From Perkinsus olseni (Eukaryota; Perkinsozoa; Perkinsida; Perkinsidae), in assembly GCA_013115135.1 (NCBI GenBank), contig JABANP010000022.1:62001-126000 (forward strand): a stretch of 64,000 nt of DNA, given 5' to 3'. Below the pieces are notes generated by a model. It did no database searches. It had not been told where the DNA came from and was given only the letters and a program-made list of their open reading frames with translations. The translations under genes were made by a program, and so were the position numbers. This document shows positions 21,601-32,571 of this stretch, piece after piece. How positions within the stretch are numbered: the first letter of the stretch is position 1; each line of letters starts with the position of its first letter.

Positions 21601-22487
21601 GATTGGCCTTTTTGGTTGGAGGGCTCGTTCGTCATCAGTTCAATTTGGGTATTACGTACATGCAGCAGCAGAAGTGGGACGAGGCCGTCGGTGCGCTGGT
21701 CCGCTGTGCTCTAGCTGACCCGATGAGCGGCCTGCCGTAATACCTATTTCTATTCGGCCAGCAGCCTGAATCAGAGATGCATAGATACTGGCGTATCGGC
21801 CAAATCGAGATACTGCGTGGTAACTTCCCTGCAGCTGAACAGTGGTTGATGGAAGCCACCACTAAGTTTGGGGCGAGCCTCATGGTCAAGGATGAGGAGA
21901 TCTTCCACGATGCCGCTGTCGCCCTATACCAGAATGGTCGCCGCTCTGCACCGGTTCGAGTCGCAATCACGGGAGTAACCTCAGGCAAGGTCGAGATGGC
22001 TATGGAGTATCTTCACATGGCGCTCACTATGAATCCGGACTTTCCGAAAGGACTCAACAATCTAGCTTGCGCGACGCTGGGAGCTGAGTATTCGCAGGGC
22101 GAGGAGCGCGGGCGATACGGTAAGCCGCAGGGTCGCGAGGTGGTGAAGTGTTCGTTATCCTCAAGTGCAGATGCTGTCGATCGAGCCGCGCATTACGTGA
22201 GTCAAGCCATACAGCTCAGTGAGGCGTCTTCGATACAGAACCCGCTTTACTGGCAGAACATGCTCTTTCTCGCCAAGTAGGGTCAGCAACCTGCCCGCCT
22301 GTGCCATCAATGTCATGGAGATCGTCATACGCGACGGATATTGTGTTCTCCTGGCGACAGGTTGGCTAACAATATGAAATTGGCCAAGTCCGCTGAGAGC
22401 AAACTTTCCGAGATCATACCGGACATCACACCGAACGATCTATTGAAGTCTTCAGCCGACTGTAGGTCCTCGGCGTCCACCTTCTGA
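18666..22487 (+). CDS. TMTC-type protein O-mannosyltransferase with TPR tail, many exons
   Basis: Resembles the TMTC family: multi-TM ER proteins with C-terminal TPRs that attach O-linked mannose to secretory proteins. Recognisable segments in order: acidic N-terminus from ATG 18666; luminal RYKGFIMDDSVAI (about 19.2 kb); RDFWGLNMFDGGW then HKSFRPITTIT (about 19.37 kb); YILHGLDSSGFHVANFLLH (about 19.52 kb); FACHPVHTE and RADILAALFAILSIVLY (about 19.7-19.8 kb); SKEAGFTV (about 20.0 kb); FPASNVMFPVGTVIGERLLY (about 20.8 kb); helical-hairpin repeats from 21.66 kb. The aspartates of MDD match the family's conserved acidic loop-1 site. Introns of about 45 nt are frequent. The end is placed at TGA 22487 through a last exon beginning LANNMKLAKSAESK. 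Some junctions around 20.2-21.6 kb are unresolved. Confidence 0.8.
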
Positions 22488-23347
22488 ATCTGATACTCTA
22501 CGGCGCATTGTCATGTGAGCATGTCGCAATCCAATTCAGGCACGTGGGAGTTCGTTCCTGCAGCTTGATGATACATGACTCATGACGGCGGTGTGTATGG
22601 ATGTGCAATCAGTCTCCATATCCACTTGACCATCTGTTGAGCTCCTGTGTTGGTTGGGGTCCGTACGTACAGCCGCTGCATCCAAGATTTGCAACGCAAT
22701 CGTAAGAGAGTAACCCCATGCCCAACTCCGCTCCACAGCTCTTCCGGAATCGGACTTGCGGAGGCATGGGTGAATCGGGCTCCGATATTTTTGATCATCG
22801 ATACTGCATGATGTACCGTATGGCCGAGTGGATGGGGTTGGTCGAGGGAGGCCCGTGCCCTCGAGCTAACAGGAGGAACAGTCGAACGCCTATGAGTTCC
22901 GAAGAGGCCTACGCGTTCCTTGGGAAAGTCAGAGCATCTGAGGAATCTTCAGCTGCGATGAGGGCCCCCGAGCGGCATGGATCTTACGAAGGCAGCGCCG
23001 AGGCGCCATTGGATACTTGTTCAAAGAACGTTCCCGAGGTCGCGGAAAGTCGAGAACAACCTGATCCTGGCGACGGGGACATGCCCCACAGTTCGAGTTG
23101 ATAGGTGAGCAATAGGGACTTGCCGTGTCGTAGAGTTTCTAAGCACTTTCAGGGCAACGACACATAGTGCTCACTGCAACGTTCATAACGCCGAAGGTCA
23201 TGTCATTTGATGCGGAAAAGTTACCCTCCTAGTGGTTAGATGAACTCTGTTGTGCGGACTTGGTGCCCAACAATCATTGCGACTGTGTTTATGCTCTGTA
23301 CCAGGCACGAGAGTTGTTGCGTCAGTGACGAGTGCATGGTACAGAAA
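22488..23347. other. Region with one weak plus-strand open frame (22718-23101)
   Basis: Between TMTC and the tRNA. A 127-codon frame begins MPNSAPQLFRNRTCGG and is hydrophilic, acidic and proline-containing. It has no recognised domain. It could be an exon of an unresolved small gene or chance. Confidence 0.3.
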
Positions 23348-23420
23348 TGGAGAACCCGGGCATCGATCCCGGTGCCTCTCGCTTGCTAAGCGAGCGCTCT
23401 ATCATTTGAGCTAGTCCCCC
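23348..23420 (-). tRNA. tRNA-Ala (anticodon AGC)
   Basis: A 73-nt minus-strand cloverleaf. The 5' acceptor GGGGGAC pairs with 3' GTTCTCC with two G-U wobbles, followed by discriminator A. The D-arm contains TAGCTCAAATGATAGAGC; the anticodon arm is CGCTT-AGC-AAGCG; the T-arm is CCGGG-ATCGATG-CCCGG-like. There is no intron and no encoded CCA. The internal box B has GATCGATGCC rather than the commoner GTTCGATTCC, as in many eukaryotic tRNA-Ala(AGC) genes. Confidence 0.92.
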
Positions 23421-23579
23421 ATGATTTTGGACTCTTTGAGCAAGGCTTAACCGCTCCGTTTCTTCAAAAGCGTGAAAGTCTCACAACTTGCGAATCGCAA
23501 GTGCGTGACGTTAACATCTCGACGCTCACAAATCGTCATCGTATCTCGTAATGGCGACTCTTTGGTTGGATAGAATCCC

Positions 23580-24933
23580 CTAGCTGACCGGAAGGAGCAC
23601 AACGCCGTAAAGATACTTGAAACGTTTTGACGGGAGTCCGCCCTCAATGGGGGCCGGGCTCTCAGCATACAAAGACTCGTCAGGACACGTGTGCATAATG
23701 GGGAGGAATTCCTCCGCTAGCTGCTCTGCCAGCCATTCCTTGGAGATGCCGCCAGCGCTCGCCTTTGGGTCCCACCAGCTCGACATACCTGCATTGACCT
23801 CATTCCATTCAATGCAAACTTCGGCAGTCCTCGTTACAGCGTACCTCGCCCAGAGTCTCTCCCCAACCAATGCCGAAGGGCCGTAAAGGCCATTAATGCC
23901 TTGCCTTCGATACGTACGGAGTGTCGAATGCACGTAGCCAAGGTGACGTTTGAAGCTCTGGCCATCGTCCGCCTTGTCCCGGCCAGCATGAAGGCAACAT
24001 TCACAGGAGGCGAAAGGCCAGGCCAGGACGCACCACTGCCTGCTAGAGGGACCATTTGTGATGAAGAACTTGCGTTGGTTGTTGCCGTGAGGGTAGGCCA
24101 TGACGAGGGAGTTATCGCCCGCTGCTGCGCATAGCTGCCGAGGTGCACCAGGGACGGGGTACAGTTGGAGACAGAACTGACAAATGCCACGCGATAAAGC
24201 TAGGGCCGCGCCCAAGGTTGGTCGGGAGGCCTTGTGCCACCGCACCGAAGTTACTTTCACGTCGGGGCAGCCGACAGTCCTTATCCTATCGTCCAGCTCC
24301 CTGAAACTCTGACGCGTCACATCAGGATTGCCGCCGTGCTCATCTATGAGCCATTGAGCAGCGCTGATGCTCAACACTGTGTCGGCTACACCCGGCCGTA
24401 GAGGCCACCTGATGAAGTCGTGATCCATATTATTGAGGAATGCCGCCAGTGCAGGAGGGCTTACGGTCTGCCCATATCCATCAGCACTTTGTCGACAAGT
24501 CCGCCCCGGTCTTCAATCAGGTCCATCATCGCCATCGAGATGTCAGTGGCTACAATGAATCTGTTTCGTCTTGTGATAGCCCTTGTGGAGAACCCCGAGC
24601 CACAACCCAGTTCCAACCAGAGACCTGACACGTACCGGCGAGTTATGAATCAGCCCATGCATAGAGGCGGGGGAGACGGTCATACGCAATTGGAGACTTC
24701 CGAGTGGCCACTCCCATTCAACAGTCCTCAGATTCCGCACCTGCGCCATCGACCGAACCCTTGGTCTTCATCAGCTGCACTGCTGTTGCCGTGAGCTCTG
24801 CCTGAATCTTCTGATTGCTCACACTGCCGTACTTCTCAGCCTCTTCTGCCGACGAGTAGGCGTTACCGCCCGGCCCAGCAACCACCTCAGGCTTGGTCGA
24901 GTCTCTCTGGCGTTTCCTTCCAGTGTGAGGCAT
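23580..24933 (-). CDS. Bud23/WBSCR22-like 18S rRNA (guanine-N7) methyltransferase
   Basis: Class I SAM-dependent methyltransferase resembling Bud23, which methylates a guanine of 18S rRNA in the small-subunit precursor. From ATG 24933 (MPHTGRKRQRDSTKPE) come NAYSSAEEAEKYGSVSNQKI, the Bud23-type N-terminal helix; then after an intron LELGCGSGFSTRAI, the SAM-binding motif I; VATDISMAMMDLI, motif with acidic ribose contact; VLMDMGRPWPLRPGVADTVL across an intron; SISAAQWLI; and CQFCLQLYP. The expected Lys/Arg-rich Bud23 tail is not obvious. Instead the frame continues for about 150 residues, ending LPSKRFKYLYGVVLLPVS, so the tail is lineage-specific or wrongly joined. The start lies 92 bp from the stop of the next gene on the same strand. 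Confidence 0.78.
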
Positions 24934-25025
24934 CGTAAAGGAGAGCACCTCGAGACACATGATTTCATCAACACCGTCGCCTCCCTCACTAGCAGCAACG
25001 CAAGGACAGAGGGATGGCGGAAAAT

Positions 25026-26917
25026 TCACATATGGCCCAGTGCCCGTAGCGGGTCGCCATGGGACCGGTACTGTTGTTGATGGGACTTAACCGCCTTAGA
25101 ATGCACGTTCTCTACGTCTGATACGGTCTTGCGCATCTCCGACTGAAGTTGCTGTATGCAGATGGTCTGAGCAGGGAAGAGCATCTCTATGGTCGGGAGC
25201 CACGCAACGCGTCGGGTACCTGGTCCTTTACAATCTTCAACAACTTCTGCTGGTCAGCACTCGATAGCTCCGCAGTCGATCCCGGCGCCCCAGGAGCTCC
25301 ACTGCGCTGCTCCGCCATGCTGGCCTGAGGGGAGGCGATCCATCCGCAGCCGGGAAACGAAGGTACTACCTTGTAGCGAGCCTCAGCGAAGCGCCCCTGT
25401 ACAACAGCAGCCCGGCGCTCCAACTCGGAGTAAGCGGCTTCAGCCTGAGGTGGTTGGCCCTTAGAAGCGGTGATGGCCCGTACTGCAACTACCTGTGCAT
25501 AGGCTCCTCCCACCAACTGTTGCGGCTGCCGCGACTGCGCTAGCTTATCGATGAGGGCCGTTACGTTGGTGAGCTTGCTGACTGACAATAGAAGCCTCCG
25601 TAACACGAAGGAGTGCCGCAGAACTTTACTTAGTTGTTGATGCCTTAGCCTGGCTTTCTCTAGCTCTTTCAACGTGGTAACGGAGACATAACCTTCTAAG
25701 TTGGAATATTGAACCTGAGCAGCAGGGCGTGTCGCCGGCAAATGTTCTCGAGTGACCCCGTGATCACAATATAGACCGGCTTCAACTATCAATCCCTCTT
25801 CCGGATTCTCGTCGCGTGAACGGCTCCTCACGAATAGTGATCAGTCCGCGACTGCGGCAAGCTTCAACCTCGGGAGCGCCTTGCATCGGCCCGGGACGAT
25901 GAGTACTACTTTGACGTTTTCCATCATCCCCTCAGCCTGAGCCACGAGCTTCTGCTGCTCGGAGACCCTCGATACCATCTGGTCAACTGACGTCATGGGC
26001 AGGGGGTAGGCCCACACACCCTGAGCTGCTGAGTCCGGACGATCCAGCATAGCCGGGCACAGGTCCTGAAGGCGCCATTCAACGGGAGGAGCTCAGTGTC
26101 GTCCCGACCTTGGCCATTTGCCACTTCATCTGATCCGGGCCCATGAACAGAGGACTGATACGGCTGGGCGAAAACTTGCATTGCTTGGTTTTTATTATCT
26201 GTCATTACGTACCTGACAGCCTCGTCGGGCGAGCCAGAGCCGCTGACGTCATGATGGTACGTGAAAGCGATCATTCGAGGCTGCGTGGCCGTGGTGATCT
26301 GATTCATTCGGCTTCCAAACTCGGCTATGGCGGCCTGGGCCTCTTGAGACGACTGCAAGCCGCCTGCTGCTGCCAAGCCTGAGCGGTAGCCAGACTCTCC
26401 TCCCAGGAAGGAGCTGGACGAGTGTGAATTGGGTACCGCCCTACTACCGGATCCACTGCCAGCTGTCCCACCGAACAGCCCCCCACCACTGGACTGAGCA
26501 CCACCTCCGAACAGCCCACCGCCGCTCGACGGTGCTCCTCCCCCAAACAGCCCTCCACCACCACTACTGGCCGGCGCACCGAAGAGTCCGCCTCCACCAC
26601 TGCTCGGAGTCGATCCGAAGAGCCCTCCACCTGCGCTGCTGCTGGTAGAGCCCCCAAACAGACCCCCACTAGTGTTGCCTCCCCCTCCAAACAGTCCTCC
26701 TCCACCGCTACTCGAAGTCCCTCCACCAAAGAGAGAACTTCCACTGCCCGGCGTTGATCCGAAAAGGCCGCCTCCAGAGCTCTGCTGAGCCGGGGTGCTG
26801 CCGAAGAGCCCCCCGCCTGCTGAGGATTGGGGTGTCGAGCCGAAAAGTCCCTCCAGCTGAGCTCTGCGATCCCCCGCCAAACAAGCCAGTAGAAGAGCCA
26901 GTGGACGCTCCGAACAT
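25026..26917 (-). CDS. Nup54/Nup57-like FG nucleoporin (apparent frameshift)
   Basis: Central-channel nucleoporin of the Nup62 subcomplex. From ATG 26917 (MFGASTGSSTGLFGGG) the first half is a run of GLFG and LFG repeats spaced by Ser/Gly/Thr linkers, the permeability-barrier type. The second half, after introns near 26.1 kb and 25.85 kb, is alpha-helical: a segment with PLPMTSVDQMVSRVSEQQK fits the Nup54 alpha/beta region, then LEKARLRHQQLSKVLRHSF resembles the Nup54 coiled coil, and the end TICIQQLQSEMRKTVSDVEN reaches TGA 25026. A 1-nt shift near 26868 separates MFGAS...SQSSAGG from the downstream GLFG frame; deleting one A restores repeat register. Nup54 rather than Nup58 or Nup62 is judged from helix order by eye. 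Confidence 0.75.
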
Positions 26918-27110
26918 GCTGGCCTTACAACGCTAAATGCAAGGCCCATTCCGCCATCCACTTCTAACCCAACACCTTCATCAACCTTAGACGTTTGAGG
27001 AAGCAATCTATGTCAGGAGAAAGTAGAAACGTAATAGAGGCTTCAAGCTCAGTCAACTGCAGTGATGACAATACTATACAGATGAGAATCACCATCACGA
27101 CGACGATGTT

Positions 27111-29484
27111 CTAATCAGAGTCGGAGTCGGAGTCGGGGAAGGGGATCGAGTTGATGCCTGTCTCGAGAGCTCCACCGCCACGCCACGAGGCTCGCTTCTT
27201 CTTGGCCATCTCCTTGCGGAAGTCTGACAATACCACAACATCTTCGACTCGCGCTAAGATACTACCCTACTACCTTTACCACGAACCTTGATCAGATCCG
27301 AAGCTGCCTTGTCGCCCCAGGTGTCACCAGCACCATGACCGAACCTACACAGAGTAGTTCCAGGAAGGCTCCACCAAGGCAGCTTAGCAATTCTACCTCT
27401 TCTTCGCTTCATGAGTGTTGTCCTTTCTCGAGGTCGTAAGATGGGAGATGTACCTGCCATTGGTTCCCTACCCCCTGGACACTGGATGGAGTCTCCTACT
27501 TGGACTCATCTATCCGCCTCCAGTGGTCCCCATGCTTCTTGCCAGAGGTAGCAGCAGACTCTCCTGTGCTATCCTGCCACCACTCAGAAGAAAACGCTTC
27601 GCTCCATTCCCATTCTTCGGAACTTTCGGGCGTCGTGGGGGCCTGCTCCTGGCTTCCTTCCGCGGGTTGCTCTGATAGAACATCAGCCGCTACATCAGCG
27701 ACCCCCGACCCGTACATACTACCATCAGAAGTCTTCTCCTGCTGCTCGTTCTCAACCTCTGCACTCTCTTCCTCGGCCTCCTTTGCTTCTGAGAGGCAAC
27801 CTTGCACAAGCCAAGCGAGCTCAAATCTCGATCTTGAGCCGACGCCCAGAAGGGTATCACTAAGCTCAGCCCGAACGACATTACTCTTGGAGTGCTTCTT
27901 CTTGGTCATCGCAGCTTCCTCTTCTGAAGCAACCTCCTGCTCTTCCTCAATGGCCTCGTGCTTCCCTAGAGACGAAGGATCCGCGATCAATACCCAACCT
28001 CGCTCGGATAATCCCCGCGTTCTGCACTACTCTTGGAATGCTTCTTTTTCTTCTTGGGGGCCTCCTCTTCTTCCTCCACTACTGCCTCGGGTTCCTCGAT
28101 CTCCTCTACACTCTTGCGATGCTCTGAATGGAACTTTGGTAATGCAACAAATCACCCGGTCGTGATCGATGGTACTACTCTTCGAGTGCTTCTTCTTCTT
28201 GGGGGCCTCTTCCTCCTCTTCTTCTTCCACTACCTCCTCAGGTTCCTCGACCTCCTCCGCACTCTTGCGATGTTCTAAGTGAGGCCCGGATGGTAGAGCA
28301 AATCGCCAGACGTTTTCAACGGTACTACTTTTCGAATTCTTCTTCTTCTTGGGAGCCTCCTCTTCCTCCACTGCCTCCTCGGGCTCCTCGACCTCCTCTA
28401 TACTCTTGCGATGCTCTAAGCCAGGTAAGAACAGAGATACCCAAGTTTCTCGGCAGTGATCAGCAACGATACTACTTTTCGAGTGCTTCTTCTTTTTCTT
28501 TGGAACCTCCTCCTCATCCTCGGACTCCGCAGCGACCTCCTCTACCTCAGCAACCTTATGCTCTGAAAAAGATTTTCAAAATTGAATCGATCTTGGTTTG
28601 ACTTCACCCACAATACTTTTAGAGTGCTTCTTCTTTTTCTTCTTCTCGGGTTCGGCCGGCTCCCCAGCAGCGACTAAGAGGAGATCCCGATTACTTGACC
28701 GCAGTGCCGACTCCGACGACGGGAATATAAAAGTTTACTACCCTCGGCCTCCTCCTCCTCCTGAGCGACCTCCTCTTCTTGCTGACGATTCTCTGAAAAG
28801 AATATTTGAGAAGCTCTTCTACGACTCGGAGCTAGGAGCAGCACTAAGTTGTATAGGACAGCAAACACTGGGATCGAACACCTCAGGTGGTCGATGCTTA
28901 CTCTTAGAATGCTTCTTTTTCTTTTTCTTCTCGACAATCCCAGTGGATTCGGGCTCTGAAGGGGAATCATCGCTGTCTTGATAACGACGCTCTGTCTCAA
29001 TTAAAAAGACTCCCTATTTTACCTTCAGTGACTTCCTCCACCTCTGCCTCTTCTGCTCCTAGCGCCTTCTCTAAGAAATAACCACAGCCGTCGTAGCGCA
29101 AGTCACGAAGAGGCACTTTTCAACAATAAGTACTACTTTTCGAGTGCTTCTTTTTCTTCTTCTTTTCAGGCTCCTCGGCGTTGGCCTCTACAATCTCTTT
29201 CTCATCTGAGACGCCACCCATACTACACTTAGTTCCAGCCAAGGAAAGAACGATGTAGACGAGATGCACGAGCCTTGAGAATCAACCCAGCTAGACAGAC
29301 GAGATCACCTTCGGCGGGTGCTGCTTGGAGCTCTTCACTGATCTCCTGCGCCTTGCGCTCTGAGAGAGGTCACGCTACGATAGAGGGAGTTCAGCTTAAG
29401 CTCACTCTTGGAGTGTTTCTTCTTCCTCTTCTTCAACTCGACATCACCCTCGACATCAACTGCAGGACACGGAAGGCGAGCCAT
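27111..29484 (-). CDS. NOLC1/Nopp140/SRP40-like nucleolar phosphoprotein with repeated exons
   Basis: The last exons encode an SRP40 C-terminal domain: RKDNTHEAKKRFGHGAGDTW, then GDKAASDLIKVRGK, then after a short intron RKEMAKKKRASWRGGGALE and TGINSI, ending in a DSDSDSD tail at TAG 27111. This matches the conserved end of NOLC1/Nopp140/Srp40, nucleolar chaperones of snoRNPs and Pol I regulators. Upstream, nine copies of a basic motif of the form KKKKHSKS alternate with Glu-rich blocks. Most sit in near-identical exons of about 95 nt with introns of about 50 nt. ATG 29484 (MARLPCPAVDVEGD) opens directly into the first KKRKKKHSKS motif. No N-terminal LisH domain was seen. The Ser residues in acidic surroundings suit CK2 phosphorylation (family knowledge). 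Confidence 0.85.
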
Positions 29485-30054
29485 TGATGACTGGTATAAG
29501 TTGACTATCTACTCGACTCAACGCATTCGAGTATTCCCGCTGCCAAGTCCGAAGACAACCAAGCCTTCTTCAGTGAAAAACACCGGCCAGAAAAATCGAA
29601 GTGCAATTGCAAATACCGAGTGCAAAGAAGATCTGCATCGTAGCGGATTCGAAGTTCTAAGAATAATAGCTCGGGGAAACGGGTTGTTTCGACTTGATCA
29701 CTCGGTAGCGCGGCGACAAGGAAAAAAGCGGCCACCGGGGATCGAACCCACGCAGTCAAGTTGTGACCGGGGATATGACCTTTCTCAGGGCGACTCGCTC
29801 GCGGATCAACGGGGTGTGGACTTGGGCGCCTCGCAAACTCGCAGAGTACTTGCGGGCATGAGGAGTCCCCACTGAGGACCAATGTACCTCCGGAGGAGGT
29901 CTTCAACGATTGGAGAGAACATCATGCGTCGTCGTTCAAGACTCATCAACACAACGCTCGGATGATTTTGTGGTAACATCAACAACAAAAAACATCACAA
30001 ACATTGCTTTATTGAGTATTGGTGGAAATCAATAATCTGAGGCGTCACATGTCA
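29485..30054. other. Spacer containing a tRNA-like fragment
   Basis: Between the NOLC1-like start and the next minus-strand gene's stop. It holds the tRNA-like element listed separately and should include the NOLC1 promoter. Open frames on both strands here overlap that element and have no family likeness. Confidence 0.4.
29728..29815 (-). other. tRNA-like fragment with box B and oligo-T
   Basis: The minus strand reads GCGTGGGTTCGATCCCCGG, a good T-arm/box B, then TGGCCGC and a run of six T, as at a Pol III terminator. The variable-arm-like sequence before it recalls tRNA-Ser or tRNA-Leu. However, no 5' strand complementary to TGGCCGC is present and the T-stem has a mismatch. It is best read as a tRNA pseudogene or tRNA-derived short element, not a working tRNA. 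Confidence 0.4.
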
Positions 30055-31532
30055 TCAGCGAACTTGGAATAGCTCAGTGCCTTCGAGAAGCCGTTTAGCC
30101 GAGCGAGCCATTTCTTCCCCTTCAGCCTCGTAGTATCTAGGGACTCCGTAGTGATCCTTATAATGGAGGGTGGAGTATGGTCCACGCCAATGGTCTAGGT
30201 TATCCGGCTTCCTGGGGTGTACCTTGCCTGTTAGCAGCCACATTACCACACCCTGAGATATATCAAGATCAGTCATGAGGTCAGCCTCCGGAACACCCTC
30301 CTTCTGTGCTATATACTTCACATAGTTTCGGAATCGCTTATCGCACATCCCAAGCATGTAGGGTTTGTCAGACAGTTTGGTCGGGTCGGGAACGACCTGG
30401 TCCGCACCTTCTTCCAATTCCCTCAATCGATCCTCGTCGAACTTTAGCTCCATCTCCCTGAATGTTAGAAGGAGCAATAGAGTAAAGGGAAGCAGCAGCA
30501 GCAGCAGAGTCGGGAGGAAAGCACTTGTGGTCCACAATAGTGGAGCGAGCTACACTTGCAAACTGATCTCAGCAATGAGCCCTTACGGTATATAGCGATC
30601 GAGAGTCGTGGATAATCTTGTTATCTGAAGAGGCTGCCCGGGTGCGGGTGTATCGAGATTGACCCATGTAACCCATTGTACCTACCAGTATAAGGCTGTT
30701 GGGCAAAGGCAATCAGGAGGGATGACCGACGAATTGTGCCTTTCTCTTGGAGACGTGACGATACAGGAATTCTAGCTGCATGTCTTCACATCCGTGGGAA
30801 GGACCTCTCCAATGAAGGCCATTTTCAGCATACGGGGAGAAATACTTGAGCTTCGAGCGTGACGGGCTTGGAAAGGGCAAGGTACTTGGGTACGGAACTG
30901 CATTCCGGTTTCCTTTCATCCGTGTAAGCATCTCCTCCTCCCAAGGGGGTATGCCACCGATCTCCTTCATAAGATGACGTTTAAGGGAAGGCACCCTGTC
31001 TGTAACGCTCTCCTTCTCTGTAGCGTTCTGAGCCTCAATTGAAAAGCCGGTTCCAACGCCCTTGAAACGCCTTATGAGATGAGCATCCATCGAGACGTCG
31101 AGGAAGAATCCATACCTAAGAGCGATTAGCCCGCATGGCTTGTAAAAGGAGAAGACTAGCTCATTACGTTGAGTTGGTCAGATCCCGGACGATATAATTC
31201 ACGCGCCCTTCAGCATCACAGCCAACAGCACACTGAAAGGGATGCTCAGATGCTCAGGCGCTCACAGCTCAAGCCGCATCACATGCTCCTTATCAACCGC
31301 AGAACGTGTATCATAAAAGTTCGATTCATATTTGGTTGCCCGCTGCTTAGATCGAGTACTCGTAGCCTGCGGAATGACAACAGAATCTCGACTGTGAATC
31401 TTCATTCACATTGAATGAGAGGCTCACCTCCGAAGTAACTGGAGGGTCACGCGTTGGACTCCCTTTCAATATCCCTTCCACCAAGTGAAGCGTCAGTGTT
31501 ACGTATATAGAGGAGAACAATGGAGTTGGCAT
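30055..31532 (-). CDS. Unknown duplicated family, copy A (possibly secreted), multi-exon
   Basis: Family not recognised. Four segments are seen, shared with copy B. Exon 1 from ATG 31532: MPTPLFSSIYVTLTLHLVEG, a short hydrophobic N-terminus that may be a signal peptide. A second exon contains RYGFFLDVS, then PPWEEEMLTRMKGNRN, LPFPSPSRSKLK and GCEDMQLEFLYRHVSKRKAQ. A third short exon contains TMGYMGQSRYTRTRAASSDN. A last exon starts MELKFDEDRLRELEEGAD and includes VMWLLTGKVHPRKPDNLDHW and RGPYSTLHYKD, ending at 30055. The 5' end of the second exon is out of phase with the ATG that aligns to copy B (5-nt length difference), so that junction is uncertain. Conserved Trp/Pro motifs suggest a folded domain. 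Confidence 0.65.
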
Positions 31533-32571
31533 GAGTACGGTGGCTACGATGAAGCTACTATGGGAATCGACTCGATCCGATCGACTCTGTCACGGTTCGA
31601 GCACCACAACTCAAATCGTTGGAAGGGATTTTCAGGAAATCTTTCAGTTTACCATGGGCGGACTTTAACGGTTTACAGCAAACTTCATTGGTGTCCTGAT
31701 AAGAGCCTGACGGACCGAGCGACCGTCTTTGGTAAGCAACATATCGACTACAATTGTTGGAGCCCCCCTCCGAATGCTCAAAAAACTATGCAGCCTACTG
31801 CGCGGAGGCACGGGGAACATGACCCCTGAGAAGGAAAACGGTCTAAGTCTCTGAGTTCGAGAAACGCAGCCGCCGTCGGATGAGATTCATCTTCATCAGA
31901 AGCGGACAAAGAAATACGAAGCCTGTGGGAATGTCCAGAGAGATGGTATAGAGCATGAGGGCTGGACACGGAAGTGACTCACTGCCCGAAGCTAATCGAT
32001 TTACATGGGGGGCGACGCCCTGAAAGTTCGAGCGACATTGACTGGGAACTGTGGGAACGTTTCATACATGTTGTGTAAAACGCTACACCTCCTCAAGGCT
32101 ATTTCGCGTTCAGTAACACCAACGCCCGTAGCGCACGATAGTAGAAACAATTTCGCGGGCATGGCTGAAGTAAGTCCAATTTGGACGAAATGCGGAAATC
32201 AGTTTCGCTGGTAGTAGGTCCAACTCCGCAACAGTAACGGGCTCCGAGGTCTGGCTGTTGCAGGCTGGCCGTTTCGCCCATCATCATGCCAGATCCAGAT
32301 CACAATTCTGATGATGATTCCAGTTCTGAATTCTAATCAGGGTGACCGAGATAGAGAAACTATTTTATGAACGAGGAGATGTCTTGGACCGACAAAGACT
32401 ACCCCTAGGGTAGTAGAGCAGTACTTTTGAGGATTCCAATAGCCGGCGATACAATCAGCCTCCTGGAACTGTAGAACACATACTCTGTCAGTAGGTTGTG
32501 GTAACACCAACATGAAACAGCGATTCACACAGTGTTTTATACAATATCCGTGGGAGCAAGTCGTCTATAAC
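31533..32571. other. Spacer between the two family copies, no gene seen
   Basis: About 1 kb holding the promoter of copy A and the 3' UTR of copy B. Short open frames were checked and none resembles the duplicated family or any known domain. Confidence 0.45.

Noticed and set aside
29505..29906. 133-codon minus-strand frame upstream of the NOLC1-like gene
   Set aside because: It overlaps the tRNA-like fragment, uses mixed composition, and does not splice into the NOLC1 frame; the ATG at 29484 gives a direct in-frame start.
30460..30537. Leu-rich N-terminal signal or TM segment before MELKFDED in family copy A
   Set aside because: It is the translation of a pyrimidine-rich intron end (CTGCTGCTG...CTAACATTCAG). 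Copy B shows a different pyrimidine run at the same place, and the real possible signal peptide is in exon 1.
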